Origin: Mycolicibacterium pulveris
Lineage (GTDB): Bacteria; Actinomycetota; Actinomycetes; Mycobacteriales; Mycobacteriaceae
Assembly (NCBI RefSeq): GCF_010725725.1
Contig: NZ_AP022599.1
Span: forward strand, 2,046,001-2,110,000
Direction of reading: 5' to 3'
DNA length: 64,000 bases
Positions 1-8,091 of this stretch are shown here, piece after piece. The translations under genes were made by a program, and so were the position numbers. A model generated the notes under the pieces. The model saw only the letters and a list, made by a program, of their open reading frames with translations, did no database searches and was not told where the DNA came from. Position 1 is the first letter of the stretch, and each line of letters begins with the position of its first letter.

Positions 1-137
1 CCAGTAGCCGGTCGGGGTGGTGGCGACTCGGCATCGCCGAGCAACTGGCCGGTGTCGGTAATCGCGCCGAGGTGGATGGTGTCGAGGTGGGTGTCGATGC
101 CGATGACGACTCGACGGGGGGATGTCACGATGGTCAT
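1..137 (-). mobile_element. IS110-family transposase, N-terminal fragment, probably frameshifted
   Basis: The minus strand from the ATG at 137 reads a start typical of IS110 DEDD transposases: MTIVTSPRRVVIGIDTHLD, whose first Asp belongs to the RuvC-like catalytic domain. The reading runs off the left edge of the window after about 45 residues. Past residue 37 (LLGDAE) the frame gives an unlikely Ser-Pro-Pro-Pro-Arg stretch. Adding one base after the GAG codon instead restores EFATTPTGYW, which is what IS110 proteins carry here. I infer a one-base deletion near position 30, so the copy is probably inactive unless this is a sequencing error. Family assignment is firm for so short a piece; the state of the rest is unknown. 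Confidence 0.75.
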
Positions 138-439
138 GTCCTCTCCGTGCAATCAACCGTGCGATGGGTGACAACCCGGTAGGGCGGGCAGACAAGACAT
201 TGATGAGGCAGCGGACAGGCTCCTGATTAAGTCATGTCCGCCCTACCAGGGCTGTCGGTAGTGCTTGCCTGCACGTCGCCGGTGAGACAGATCAATTGGA
301 AGACAACCCAGCAGGGCGTCAGTCGGACGACGAGTCATCACCGGCGGCGAACGGGCAAGACCATCCTCACCCGAACCCGCTTATCGGAATCAATGTCGGA
401 CCCCTCGACTAATCTTCGAACATAGTTTCGATTCAGGAG
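138..439. other. Structured non-coding stretch between the IS110 fragment and the 13E12 gene
   Basis: No convincing gene lies here. Positions 178-187 (GGTAGGGCGG) pair perfectly with 238-247 (CCGCCCTACC), leaving a 50-base loop. The short ORF at 234-425 has no ribosome binding site and no family features. In IS110 elements the non-coding end just upstream of the transposase encodes the bridge RNA, so the stem could be part of one, read on the minus strand. That is inference only; the element boundary was not located. The right part should hold the promoter of the 13E12 gene. Confidence 0.45.
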
Positions 440-448
440 GTGGTGGCG

Positions 449-1810
449 GTGGCGGCCGACGTCGACGGTGTGGCGGTTGTGCAGACCCGCCTGCACGCCG
501 CGGTGGCCGAACTGTCCGAGCTGCCGCTCGCCGACCTGCCGCCCGAGGTGCTCGATTCGGTGCTGTGTGATCTGGAGTCCGCGCAGCGCCGGCTCACCGC
601 CGTCGGCTACGACGCCATCAACGGGCTGCGCAAGCAGTGGCCTGTGCGGGTGGGTCGGCTGCGTGATCATCTCGCCAACCTGCTGCACATCTCCGCCAAT
701 GACGCCGGTGCGCGTGTCGCGGTGGCCGCCGATCTCCACGCCGCCGAGCCGGTGCTGGTCGAGACCGCCGCCGCGGCCCGTCACGGGCTGATCGGCGCCG
801 AGCACGTGCGGATCACCCGCGAGACGATCGCCAAACTGCCGGACACCGCCACCGCCGACGATCGGGCGCGCTTAGACCTGGAGTTGACCGGGGTCGCGGT
901 GACCGAGCGGCCCGAAGTGCTGCGCCGCGACGCCGCGCTGCTGCTGGCCGACTACGACGCCACGCACGACGATCCGGTCACCCGCGAACGCAGCCGAAAG
1001 GCGCGCAGCGAGTTCGTGCTGGGCCCGCAAGACGCCGACGGGATGAGCCGCGGCCGGTTCTGCGTGGATCCCGAAGCCCGCGCCTACCTGGAGATCCTGC
1101 TGGCCAAACTGGCCCGGCCCGGGATGTGTAACTCCGCCGATCCGGTCCCGATCGTCGACGGCGATCCGGACCCGATGGCCGCCGCCACCGACACCCGCAC
1201 CACCGGCCAACGCAACCACGACGCGATCAAGGCGGCCCTGCGCGCGCTGCTTGCCAGCGGGCAGCTGGGTCAACATCGCGGGCTGCCGGTCACCGCGATC
1301 GTCACCATGACCTTGCAACAACTGGAAGCCGCCGCCGGAATCGCGATGACCGGCGGCGGATCGACGGTGCCGATGGAAACCGCGATCCGGATGGCCGCCC
1401 ACGCCCACCACTACCTCTACATCTATGACGCCAGCTGTGGGCGACCACTGTTCTTGGGCCGCTCCAAACGCCTGGCGTCGGCCGATCAGCGCATCGTGCT
1501 ACACGCCATCGACGGTGGCTGCACCATGCCCGGCTGCGATCAACCCGGTTACCACGCCGATGTGCATCACCTCATCGAATGGAACCAACAGGGCAGCACC
1601 GACATCGACCGCCTCACCCTCGCGTGCGGGGCCGACCACCAAAACAGCGGGCCATCCGACGAGGAGTGGCAGGCCAGACGTCGCTACGACGAAGAGACCC
1701 TAGGCCAAACCCTTTGGTATCCACCGAAAACCGTCGACCCCCGGCGTCAACCCCGCGCCAACCGACATCATCGACGGCCCATCCCACCGCCCGAACCCGA
1801 CGCCGCATAG
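449..1810 (+). CDS. 13E12 repeat family protein (DUF222 plus HNH endonuclease domain)
   Basis: A 453-residue member of the multicopy mycobacterial 13E12/REP family. The N-terminal two thirds is the helical, Ala- and Arg-rich DUF222 domain. The C-terminal part is an HNH nuclease fold with the zinc-type cysteines and histidines CTMPGCD and HADVHHLIEWNQ, followed by LACGADHQ. An ORF opens at GTG 440, but AGGAGG occupies 435-440, so GTG 449, eight bases downstream, is the better start. The gene is intact, with a Pro/Arg-rich tail. Members of this family are scattered in mycobacterial genomes and often sit beside insertion sequences, as here. The biological role is not established; nuclease activity is inferred from the motif. 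Confidence 0.85.
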   Translation: MAADVDGVAVVQTRLHAAVAELSELPLADLPPEVLDSVLCDLESAQRRLTAVGYDAINGLRKQWPVRVGRLRDHLANLLHISANDAGARVAVAADLHAAEPVLVETAAAARHGLIGAEHVRITRETIAKLPDTATADDRARLDLELTGVAVTERPEVLRRDAALLLADYDATHDDPVTRERSRKARSEFVLGPQDADGMSRGRFCVDPEARAYLEILLAKLARPGMCNSADPVPIVDGDPDPMAAATDTRTTGQRNHDAIKAALRALLASGQLGQHRGLPVTAIVTMTLQQLEAAAGIAMTGGGSTVPMETAIRMAAHAHHYLYIYDASCGRPLFLGRSKRLASADQRIVLHAIDGGCTMPGCDQPGYHADVHHLIEWNQQGSTDIDRLTLACGADHQNSGPSDEEWQARRRYDEETLGQTLWYPPKTVDPRRQPRANRHHRRPIPPPEPDAA

Positions 1811-1831
1811 CCGGTCACACACGTGAGGCCG

Positions 1832-2473
1832 TCACCGCCAGAACAGGTGGTGCACGACGCCGCTCGCGCTGGGCACCACCTCGTGGTGGAACCGGTCGTC
1901 CAGCTCGTCGGGTGACTCCCAGAGGCGTGATCCGGCGCCGAGCTCAACCTGCGACACCGCCACGTGCAGGGTGTCGACCAGGTCTGCGGCGAGGAACTGA
2001 CGGATGACATCCGCGCCACCACCGAGCCGAACGTCCTTGCCTTGCGCAGCCGCTCGCGCCCGCTTGAGGACGGTGGCCGGATCGGCGTTGACGAAATGAA
2101 AGGTGGTATCCGACAGGGTGAACGACGGACGCTCATGGTGGGTCATCACGAAGACCGGGGTGTGGAACGGCGGCTCATCACCCCACCAGCCCTGCCATTC
2201 ATAGTCTTGCCACGGTCCGCGCTGCGGCCCGAACTTGTTGCGTCCCATGATCTCTGCACCGATGTCATGGGCGAAGTCGCGGGTGAAGTAGTCGTCGAGT
2301 CCGCGGCTGCCGCCCGGCTCGGTGCGGTTGGGCCAGCTCGCCGTCGCTCCGGCCCATGCGAACATTTCACCGGGGTCGGCGTGGCCGAACGGGCGCTCGA
2401 ACGTCTGGTTGACACCGGCGCCAAAACCGTCCCGCGACACGTTGAAGTTCTGGACTCTGAGCAGCTGACCCAC
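1832..2473 (-). CDS. Dihydrofolate reductase-family (RibD C-terminal-like) protein
   Basis: A 213-residue protein with the RibD-C/DHFR-like fold seen in many actinobacterial 'dihydrofolate reductase family' proteins. Visible marks are an N-terminal strand followed by SRDGFGAG, IMGRNKFGP in the first half, PVFVMTHHERPSF in the middle, and the nucleotide-binding stretch DVRLGGGADVIRQFL near residue 150. These proteins bind NADPH; the substrate is unknown and need not be dihydrofolate or a flavin precursor. It converges on the 13E12 gene with a 21-bp gap and is divergent from lysE. There is no riboflavin gene nearby, so a role in riboflavin synthesis is unlikely. Confidence 0.8.
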   Translation of the reverse strand: MGQLLRVQNFNVSRDGFGAGVNQTFERPFGHADPGEMFAWAGATASWPNRTEPGGSRGLDDYFTRDFAHDIGAEIMGRNKFGPQRGPWQDYEWQGWWGDEPPFHTPVFVMTHHERPSFTLSDTTFHFVNADPATVLKRARAAAQGKDVRLGGGADVIRQFLAADLVDTLHVAVSQVELGAGSRLWESPDELDDRFHHEVVPSASGVVHHLFWR

Positions 2474-2558
2474 GCGTTACTCCTGTCTGGTTGCCGACTA
2501 GTGGTTGGACTCCCGCGGCCCACCCAACTCACCGCGCCAGCTGACTGCATCAGTTCTT

Positions 2559-2582
2559 CTAATGTTCCTACAGAATCATTAG
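2559..2582. promoter_or_regulatory. Palindrome in the divergent promoter region of the DHFR-like gene and lysE
   Basis: CTAATG (2559-2564) and CATTAG (2577-2582) form a perfect 6-bp inverted repeat with a 12-bp spacer, in a locally AT-rich part of the 146-bp intergenic region. It lies 38 bp before the lysE start. This is where a regulator would bind, but no regulator gene (such as a lysG) is adjacent, so its use is inference. Confidence 0.35.
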
Positions 2583-2619
2583 CTGTACTCAGCCCCGCGC
2601 GATCCATAACGTCGACGCC

Positions 2620-3219
2620 ATGGGTTCACCTCTGGTCGTCGGCTTCGTCGCCTGCTTCACGCTGATCGCCGCGATCGGCGCCCAGAACGCGTTCGTGCTG
2701 CGCCAGGGGATCCGCCGTGAGCACGTGCTGGCGGTGGTGGCGCTGTGCACCGCCTCCGACATCGTGCTGATCGCGGCGGGTATCGCCGGCTTCGGCATGC
2801 TGATCAGCGCCCACCCCGGCGTGCTGGACGTCGTCAAGTTCGGCGGCGCGGTGTTTCTGTTCGGATACGGGCTGCTCGCTGCGCGTCGGGCCGTGCGACC
2901 GTCGACGCTGACACCGTCGAAACAGGCCCCAGCCAGGCTGGCCGAGGTGCTGCTCACCTGCGCGGCACTGACCTGGCTCAACCCGCATGTCTACCTCGAC
3001 ACCGTCGTGCTGCTCGGCGTGCTGGCCAACGAGCACCGCGAGGGCCGCTGGCTGTTCGGAGTCGGCGCGGTCACCGCGAGCGCGGTCTGGTTCGCCGGCC
3101 TCGGGCTGGGCGCGCGGCGACTCGCCGGGCTGTTCGCGAACCCGTCGCTCTGGCGCGCACTTGACGGGCTGATCGCGGTGACGATGATCGGACTGGGTGT
3201 GGCGCTGGCGTTGAGCTGA
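2620..3219 (+). CDS. LysE/ArgO-family amino acid exporter
   Basis: A 199-residue integral membrane protein with about six hydrophobic segments. The N-terminal signature [11 protein letters not shown] at residues 21-31 is diagnostic of the LysE/ArgO branch of the LysE superfamily, which exports basic amino acids, and the motif [16 protein letters not shown] follows near residue 118. Length is usual for the family. Lysine or arginine export is the family expectation; the substrate here is not shown. Mycobacterial lysE genes commonly have a divergent LysR-type regulator (lysG), but the divergent partner here is a DHFR-like gene instead, so control may differ. Confidence 0.88.
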   Translation: MGSPLVVGFVACFTLIAAIGAQNAFVLRQGIRREHVLAVVALCTASDIVLIAAGIAGFGMLISAHPGVLDVVKFGGAVFLFGYGLLAARRAVRPSTLTPSKQAPARLAEVLLTCAALTWLNPHVYLDTVVLLGVLANEHREGRWLFGVGAVTASAVWFAGLGLGARRLAGLFANPSLWRALDGLIAVTMIGLGVALALS

Positions 3220-3263
3220 CACAATCACCCAGTCGACTTGCACGAAAAGGGTATCCCTCTGTC

Positions 3264-4064
3264 ATGACCACATCAGGAAAGTCGGTGTTCATCACCGGCG
3301 CTGCTGCAGGAATCGGCCGGGCGACGGCGCTCACCTTCGCTCGGAAGGGCTTCACCGTCGGCGGCTACGACATCGACGAGGTCGGCCTCAAGACGCTGGC
3401 CGACGAGATCGAGCGGCTCGGCGCCGTCGCGCACACCGGCTACCTCGACGTCACCGACGCCGACGAAATGGCCCAGCGCGTCGGCGACTTCGCCAAGGCG
3501 GCGGGCGACCGGCTCGACGTGATGATCAACAACGCGGGCATCCTGCGCGCCGGACGGTTCGAGGAACTTGACATCGCCGGCCATCACCGGGAGATCGACA
3601 TCAACGCCAAAGGGGTGGTCAACGGGCTGTACGCGGCGTTTCCCTATCTGCGCAAGACGCCGAACTCCATCGTCGTCAACCTATCCTCCGCGTCGGCGAT
3701 CTACGGGCAGGCCGAGCTCGCCAACTACAGCGCGACCAAATTCTTCGTTCGCGGCATCACCGAGGCGCTGGACATCGAATGGAACCGCTACGGCATCCGG
3801 GTCATCGCGATGTGGCCGCTCTACGTGCAGACCGCGATGACCGACAGCATCAAGACCGGGACCACCGACTCGCTCGGCATCCGGCTCAGCGCGCAGGATG
3901 TCGCCGACGCCATCGCCGCGGCGGTGGAACCCTCCGTGCTGCGCCGCGCCCTCCATCAGGTGCACTTCCCCGTCGGTACCCAGACCAAGGTGCTTACGAC
4001 GGGGTCCCGGTTCTCACCCGCCTGGCTGACGCGGTTGATCAACAAGCGGTTGGCCCACCAGTGA
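3264..4064 (+). CDS. Short-chain dehydrogenase/reductase (classical SDR)
   Basis: A 266-residue classical SDR. The cofactor loop TGAAAGIGRA is at residues 11-20, the structural NNAG motif at about residue 91, the catalytic Ser in NLSSASAIYG and the Tyr-Lys pair in YSATK near residues 155-159. Acidic residues after the second strand (GYDIDE) suggest NAD(H) preference. Its stop codon overlaps the GTG of the next gene in the arrangement GTGA, so the two are translationally coupled. The substrate cannot be read from the sequence. This type of mycobacterial SDR is generally annotated only as oxidoreductase. Confidence 0.88.
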   Translation: MTTSGKSVFITGAAAGIGRATALTFARKGFTVGGYDIDEVGLKTLADEIERLGAVAHTGYLDVTDADEMAQRVGDFAKAAGDRLDVMINNAGILRAGRFEELDIAGHHREIDINAKGVVNGLYAAFPYLRKTPNSIVVNLSSASAIYGQAELANYSATKFFVRGITEALDIEWNRYGIRVIAMWPLYVQTAMTDSIKTGTTDSLGIRLSAQDVADAIAAAVEPSVLRRALHQVHFPVGTQTKVLTTGSRFSPAWLTRLINKRLAHQ

Positions 4065-4357
4065 CGTTCCGGATGACCGTCGAGGACGTGTTCCACATCC
4101 GCAACCGGGGAGTCGTCGCGACCGGCCGGGTGGAGAGCGGCACGCTTCGGATCGGCGACACCATCCACATCAACGGCGGGCCCGCCGTCACCGTGGACGC
4201 GATCGAGAAGTTCCGCAAACGGCTCGACGAGGCCACCGCCGGCGAGAACGTCGGCGTGCTGATGAAATCCATCGACAAGGACCAGATCAAGCGCGGCGAT
4301 GTCATCACCTCCTCGGGCGAAGCCGCGCCGCTCGGCGGCACCAACGTGATCCTCTGA
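4061..4357 (+). CDS. Stand-alone EF-Tu domain-II-like protein
   Basis: A 98-residue protein starting at GTG 4061, which overlaps the SDR stop codon (GTGA). The whole protein matches domain II of elongation factor Tu: FRMTVEDVFHIRNRGVV, ATGRVESGTLRIGD, EKFRKRLDEATAGENVGVL and IKRGDVI occur in order with EF-Tu spacing. There is no P-loop or any other G-domain motif and no domain III, so it cannot be a GTPase even though such proteins may be labelled as one. The domain II beta-barrel in translation factors contacts aminoacyl-tRNA acceptor ends or the ribosome. What a free copy does is unknown, and coupling to an SDR gives no clear lead. Confidence 0.8.
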   Translation: MTFRMTVEDVFHIRNRGVVATGRVESGTLRIGDTIHINGGPAVTVDAIEKFRKRLDEATAGENVGVLMKSIDKDQIKRGDVITSSGEAAPLGGTNVIL

Positions 4358-4418
4358 GTTTCGATTCGCGCTGATCGCAACCGTTGAGAGCGGCGACCGG
4401 CGGCAATATTGTCCGACC

Positions 4419-4508
4419 ATGAATGAGGATTGGCTCGCCGTCATCGTCGGCCTCACGCTGCTGGCCCTCGTGCTCGTCGGCGCGATCCCGAGCGGCGTGA
4501 TCCCGTGA
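4419..4508 (+). CDS. 29-residue single-span membrane peptide coupled to the YeiH-type transporter
   Basis: ATG 4419 to TGA 4506-4508 encodes 29 residues: MNEDWLAVIVGLTLLALVLV followed by GAIPSGVIP. Residues 5-22 form one hydrophobic helix flanked by acidic residues at the N-terminus. The stop codon is embedded in the GTGA that starts the transporter gene at 4505, the same coupling geometry used elsewhere in this window. Size, topology and position recall accessory peptides such as KdpF of the Kdp potassium pump. No family name is known to me. Coding status rests on the overlap and the clean membrane helix. Confidence 0.6.
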   Translation: MNEDWLAVIVGLTLLALVLVGAIPSGVIP

Positions 4509-5629
4509 CGCAGCAGCAGCAACAGAACACCCAGACCGAGTCGGATACCCGCTCCACTGGTATCGGGTACGCGGTCGCCGGCGTGCTCGTGGTCGTCGTT
4601 CTCGGTGCCGCGACCAGATTTCTGGAGGCCGGTGTTCCACAGTGGGCCGATGGCACCGCGTTCGAACGAGTGGCGAAATCGATCGAGTTCCCGGTTTACG
4701 CAATCGCTTTGGGTCTGATCGGCAACTTCGTGCTCTCCAGGCTGGCGCTGCGCGACGTGCTTGCGCAAGGCTTTCGCACGGAGTTCTTCATCAAGACAGG
4801 GCTGGTGCTGCTCGGTGCGTCCATCAACTTGAAGGTGCTCCTGACCGCCGCCGGTCCGGCGATCGTGCAGGCGCTGCTGCTGATCTCGATCGTGTTCACC
4901 TTCACGTGGTGGCTGGGCGGCGTGCTCAAGCTCGAAGACAAGCTGCGGGCGCTGCTGGCGTCGGCGGTGTCGATCTGCGGGGTCAGCGCGGCGATCGCGG
5001 CCGCGGGCGCGGTGCAGGCCAAGCGTGAGCAGCTGGCCTATGCCGCGTCGCTGGTGATCGCGTTCGCGCTGCCGTCGATCTTCCTGCTGCCCTGGCTCGC
5101 CGACGTGTTGAACCTCTCGGACGCGGTCACCGGCGCCTGGGTCGGCGGCAACATCGACACCACCGCCGCCGTCGCCGCGGCCGGCGCGATCGCGGGCGAG
5201 GACGCGCTGCAGATCGCCACGATCGTGAAGACCACCCAGAACGCGTTGATCGGGGTGGTGGCGATCGCGTTGACGGCCTATTTCGCTTTGAAGGTCGAAC
5301 GGAAAACCAGCGAACAGGCGCGTCCGACGCTCGGCCAGTTCTGGGCACGCTTCCCCAAGTTCGTGCTGGGCTTCATCGCCGCATCGATCATCGGAACGCT
5401 GTATCTGCAGTGGGTTTCGGACGGCAAGGCGGCCATCTCGACGGTCAACGACCTGCGCACCTGGTTCCTGATCTTCGCGTTCGTGGCGATCGGCCTGGAG
5501 TTCTCGCTGAAGGGACTGAAGGAGGCGGGCTGGCGCCCGATCGCGCTGTTCGCCTCGGCGACCGTCGTCAACATCGTCGTCGCACTCGGCCTGGCCGCTG
5601 TGTTGTTCGGCGGCTTCGAAATGAGTTGA
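4505..5629 (+). CDS. YeiH-family (UPF0324) putative anion/sulfate exporter
   Basis: A 374-residue polytopic membrane protein of the YeiH/UPF0324 family, annotated generally as putative sulfate exporter without strong proof. After a polar Gln-rich N-terminus it has about ten hydrophobic segments. Conserved stretches include KTGLVLLGASINLK, SAVSICGVSAAIAAAGAV and GAWVGGNIDTTAAVAAAGA. An ORF extends upstream to 4430, but GTG 4505, overlapping the stop of the 29-residue peptide, is the natural start. It converges on the P450 gene with only 3 bp between stop codons, so the two transcripts probably overlap. Confidence 0.82.
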   Translation: MTQQQQQNTQTESDTRSTGIGYAVAGVLVVVVLGAATRFLEAGVPQWADGTAFERVAKSIEFPVYAIALGLIGNFVLSRLALRDVLAQGFRTEFFIKTGLVLLGASINLKVLLTAAGPAIVQALLLISIVFTFTWWLGGVLKLEDKLRALLASAVSICGVSAAIAAAGAVQAKREQLAYAASLVIAFALPSIFLLPWLADVLNLSDAVTGAWVGGNIDTTAAVAAAGAIAGEDALQIATIVKTTQNALIGVVAIALTAYFALKVERKTSEQARPTLGQFWARFPKFVLGFIAASIIGTLYLQWVSDGKAAISTVNDLRTWFLIFAFVAIGLEFSLKGLKEAGWRPIALFASATVVNIVVALGLAAVLFGGFEMS

Positions 5630-5632
5630 TGC

Positions 5633-7090
5633 TCAGATGGTTTCGAGATCGATCGGCAGCTCGTCGGCGGGGGTGGGGCCGGTGCCCCACGTCAGCGGGA
5701 CGCGGTAGTTCCCGGGCACGGTCCATCGAAACCGGCGCAACAGCTTGTGCATGACGGTCTTGACCGTCATGTCGGCGAAATGCTGGCCGATGCACTTATG
5801 GGCACCGCCGCCGAAGGGCGCGAAGGCGTAGCGGTTGACCGCTGTCCGGTTGCTCGCGTCGGTGAACCGGGACGGGTCGAACGTGTCGGGATCGGGCCAC
5901 CAGTCCGGCAGCCGCATCGAGGCGTGGACGCTGATCGCGATCTGGCTGTTGCGCGGAATGTAATGGCCGCATATCTCGGTGTCGCGGATCGCCTGGCGGA
6001 AAAGGGTTCCCGCGGGGGCATACATGCGCAGCGCTTCCTTGAACGCCGCATCCAGCAGCGGATAGGCCTCGAGGTCCTCGAGAGTAGGCGTGTCGACCGG
6101 CTGATCGACCGCCTCCTCGCGAAGTAGGTCCTGCCAGTGCTGGTTTCGGCCCAGCTCGTAGACCAGCATCGACAAGGCGATGGCCGTGGTGTCGTGAGCG
6201 GCCATCAGCAGAAAGATCATGTGGTTGACGATGTCGGCATCGGTGAAGCGCCGGCCGTCGTCGGAGGCACTGCGGCACAACATGGAGAACAGATCGGTGC
6301 CGTCGCCTCGGCGGCGGTCCTCGATCTGCCGACCGAAGTAGTGCTCCAACCGCTTTCGTGCGCGCAGACCCCGCGCCCACGTCCCACCGGGCACGTTCGC
6401 GCGGATGATGGCCTGACCGCCATGCACGGTGTGGTGGAAGTCCTCGATGAGTTGGTCTGACTCCACGCCCAGCGTTGTTCCGACGAACACCTCGGCGGCC
6501 TGCTGCAGCAGCAGGTACTTGATCGACGGATACATCGGGAACCGTCGCGCCGCTCGCCACGTCGTGAGCGCACGGTCGATACCGTCGGCGGTGCTCGCGA
6601 GGTAGGTGTTGAGCGCGGTGCGGGTAAAGGCCTGCTGCATGATGCGCCGGTGGTCGCGATGCTCCTCGAAGTCCAGCAGCATGATGCCGCGGTAGAAGAA
6701 GGGCCCGATCACCGGCAGCCATCCTTTGGTGCTCGACAGCGCCTTGTCCCGGTTGACCCAGGCCGCCTCCAGCGCCTCGGGGCCCATCAGCGCGACGACG
6801 CGAAACCCCACGCCGCCGGCCCACGACACGGGGCCGTACTTCTCATATCTGCGCCGGGCGAACTCCAGCGGGTCGACGAGGGCGGAAAGGACGTGGCCGA
6901 GGTAGGGCACACCGTAGTCACCCATCACCGGCGCGAGCTCCGAACCGGGCGGCGGTTCGGCCAACGGGCGGTCCCGACTGGGCCACTGCTCAGCCACCGT
7001 CGCGCCGAAGCCCTGAACCCATCCCTGGAGCTGCTGCCGCACCTCGGTCAGCGATGCCGGCGGCGCGACGGCGTCCAGGAGGTTGATCAT
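5633..7090 (-). CDS. Cytochrome P450, CYP136-like
   Basis: A 485-residue P450. The I-helix oxygen-binding region is MAAHDTTAIAL, the K-helix ExxR is in FKEALRM, and the heme loop is FAPFGGGAHKCIGQH with the axial Cys. The N-terminal LAEPPPGSELAPVMGDYG and GWLPVIGPFFYRGIMLLDFEEH resemble mycobacterial CYP136. It has no membrane anchor, as usual for bacterial P450s. The start is ATG 7090; the ORF continues to 7240 but would run into the divergent lipoprotein gene. No ferredoxin or reductase gene is adjacent, so electrons must come from elsewhere. The substrate is unknown; the family assignment within P450s is tentative. Confidence 0.85.
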   Translation of the reverse strand: MINLLDAVAPPASLTEVRQQLQGWVQGFGATVAEQWPSRDRPLAEPPPGSELAPVMGDYGVPYLGHVLSALVDPLEFARRRYEKYGPVSWAGGVGFRVVALMGPEALEAAWVNRDKALSSTKGWLPVIGPFFYRGIMLLDFEEHRDHRRIMQQAFTRTALNTYLASTADGIDRALTTWRAARRFPMYPSIKYLLLQQAAEVFVGTTLGVESDQLIEDFHHTVHGGQAIIRANVPGGTWARGLRARKRLEHYFGRQIEDRRRGDGTDLFSMLCRSASDDGRRFTDADIVNHMIFLLMAAHDTTAIALSMLVYELGRNQHWQDLLREEAVDQPVDTPTLEDLEAYPLLDAAFKEALRMYAPAGTLFRQAIRDTEICGHYIPRNSQIAISVHASMRLPDWWPDPDTFDPSRFTDASNRTAVNRYAFAPFGGGAHKCIGQHFADMTVKTVMHKLLRRFRWTVPGNYRVPLTWGTGPTPADELPIDLETI

Positions 7091-7170
7091 CGGCCGAACC
7101 CCTTCGTCGATCTCGTACGTAACCGTGCCAGCTTCCCGGAAGTGCAGCAAGCATCCGCTACTCTCGCCGA

Positions 7171-8079
7171 GTGCCTGCTGCGTTGTCCCGGCGGAGTTTC
7201 CTGGCGCTGACGGCCGGGGCGGCCGCACTGGTCGCCGCATGCGGCGCGGAGGAGCCGGGCGCCGTCGCCAAGGACGGTTCGGTGACCGTCAAGCACGCAT
7301 TCGGTGAGACCAGAATCCCCGCGCCACCCACCCGGGTCGTCAGCGCCGGCCTCACCGGACAGGACGACCTGTTGGCGCTCGGCGTCGTGCCGATCGCCGT
7401 CACCGACTGGTTCGGCGGCGAACCGTTTGCGTTATGGCCTTGGGCGCAGCCGAAACTCGGCGGCGCGCACCCGGTGGTGCTCAGCCTCGCCGAGGGCATC
7501 CAGATCGACCAGATCGCGTCGCTGAACCCCGATCTGATCATCGCGACCAACGCCGGCCTGGACTCCGACACCTACACGAAACTGTCCGAGATCGCGCCGA
7601 CCGTCGCCCAGAACGGCCAGGACGCGTTCTTCGAGCCGTGGAAGGACCAGGCCACCACCATCGGGCAGGCGGTGTTCAAGTACGACGAGATGCAGACGCT
7701 GATCGCCGGCGTCGACGAGAAGTTCATCACCGCGGGCACCGACAACCCACAGTTCGCGGGCAAGAAGGTGGTGCTGCTGCAGGGGCGTCTCGACCGCGGT
7801 GAACCACAGGCTCTGACGCCGGGGTGGCGCACCGAGTTCCTCACCCAGATGGGGTTCGTGATCGCCGAGGACCCGGGTTCGGCCGATCTGCTGATCTGGT
7901 GCACCGAGAGCGACGAAGAGCAGGCGACGCTGTTGGCCGACCCCGAGATCGCCGGACTCGGCAGGCGCAATCTGTTCACCGGCAAGGAGCTGGCGGGGGC
8001 GATCGCGTTCGCCTCGCCGCTGTCCTATCCCGTGGTGGCCGAGCAGCTGCCGCCGCGGCTGGCCCAGGCGCTGGCCTGA
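7171..8079 (+). CDS. FecB-like iron-siderophore ABC transporter substrate-binding lipoprotein
   Basis: A 302-residue periplasmic-binding protein of the FecB/FepB type (M. tuberculosis Rv0265c position). The N-terminus has a twin-arginine motif (SRRSFLAL) and a lipobox ending in LVAAC, giving a Tat-exported lipoprotein processed at Cys25. The helical-backbone fold shows in RIPAPPTRVVSAGLTGQDDL and LNPDLIIATNAG. Such proteins bind ferric siderophores for ABC importers, but no permease or ATPase gene is adjacent. The GTG start at 7171 lies 80 bp from the divergent P450 start. I see no IdeR box in that gap. The ligand is inferred from family only. Confidence 0.82.
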   Translation: MPAALSRRSFLALTAGAAALVAACGAEEPGAVAKDGSVTVKHAFGETRIPAPPTRVVSAGLTGQDDLLALGVVPIAVTDWFGGEPFALWPWAQPKLGGAHPVVLSLAEGIQIDQIASLNPDLIIATNAGLDSDTYTKLSEIAPTVAQNGQDAFFEPWKDQATTIGQAVFKYDEMQTLIAGVDEKFITAGTDNPQFAGKKVVLLQGRLDRGEPQALTPGWRTEFLTQMGFVIAEDPGSADLLIWCTESDEEQATLLADPEIAGLGRRNLFTGKELAGAIAFASPLSYPVVAEQLPPRLAQALA

Positions 8080-8091
8080 CAAGATGACCGG

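Noticed and set aside
234..425. 63-residue ORF between the IS110 fragment and the 13E12 gene
   Set aside because: It has no ribosome site, a composition rich in Arg and Thr, and it covers the stem and likely promoter region.
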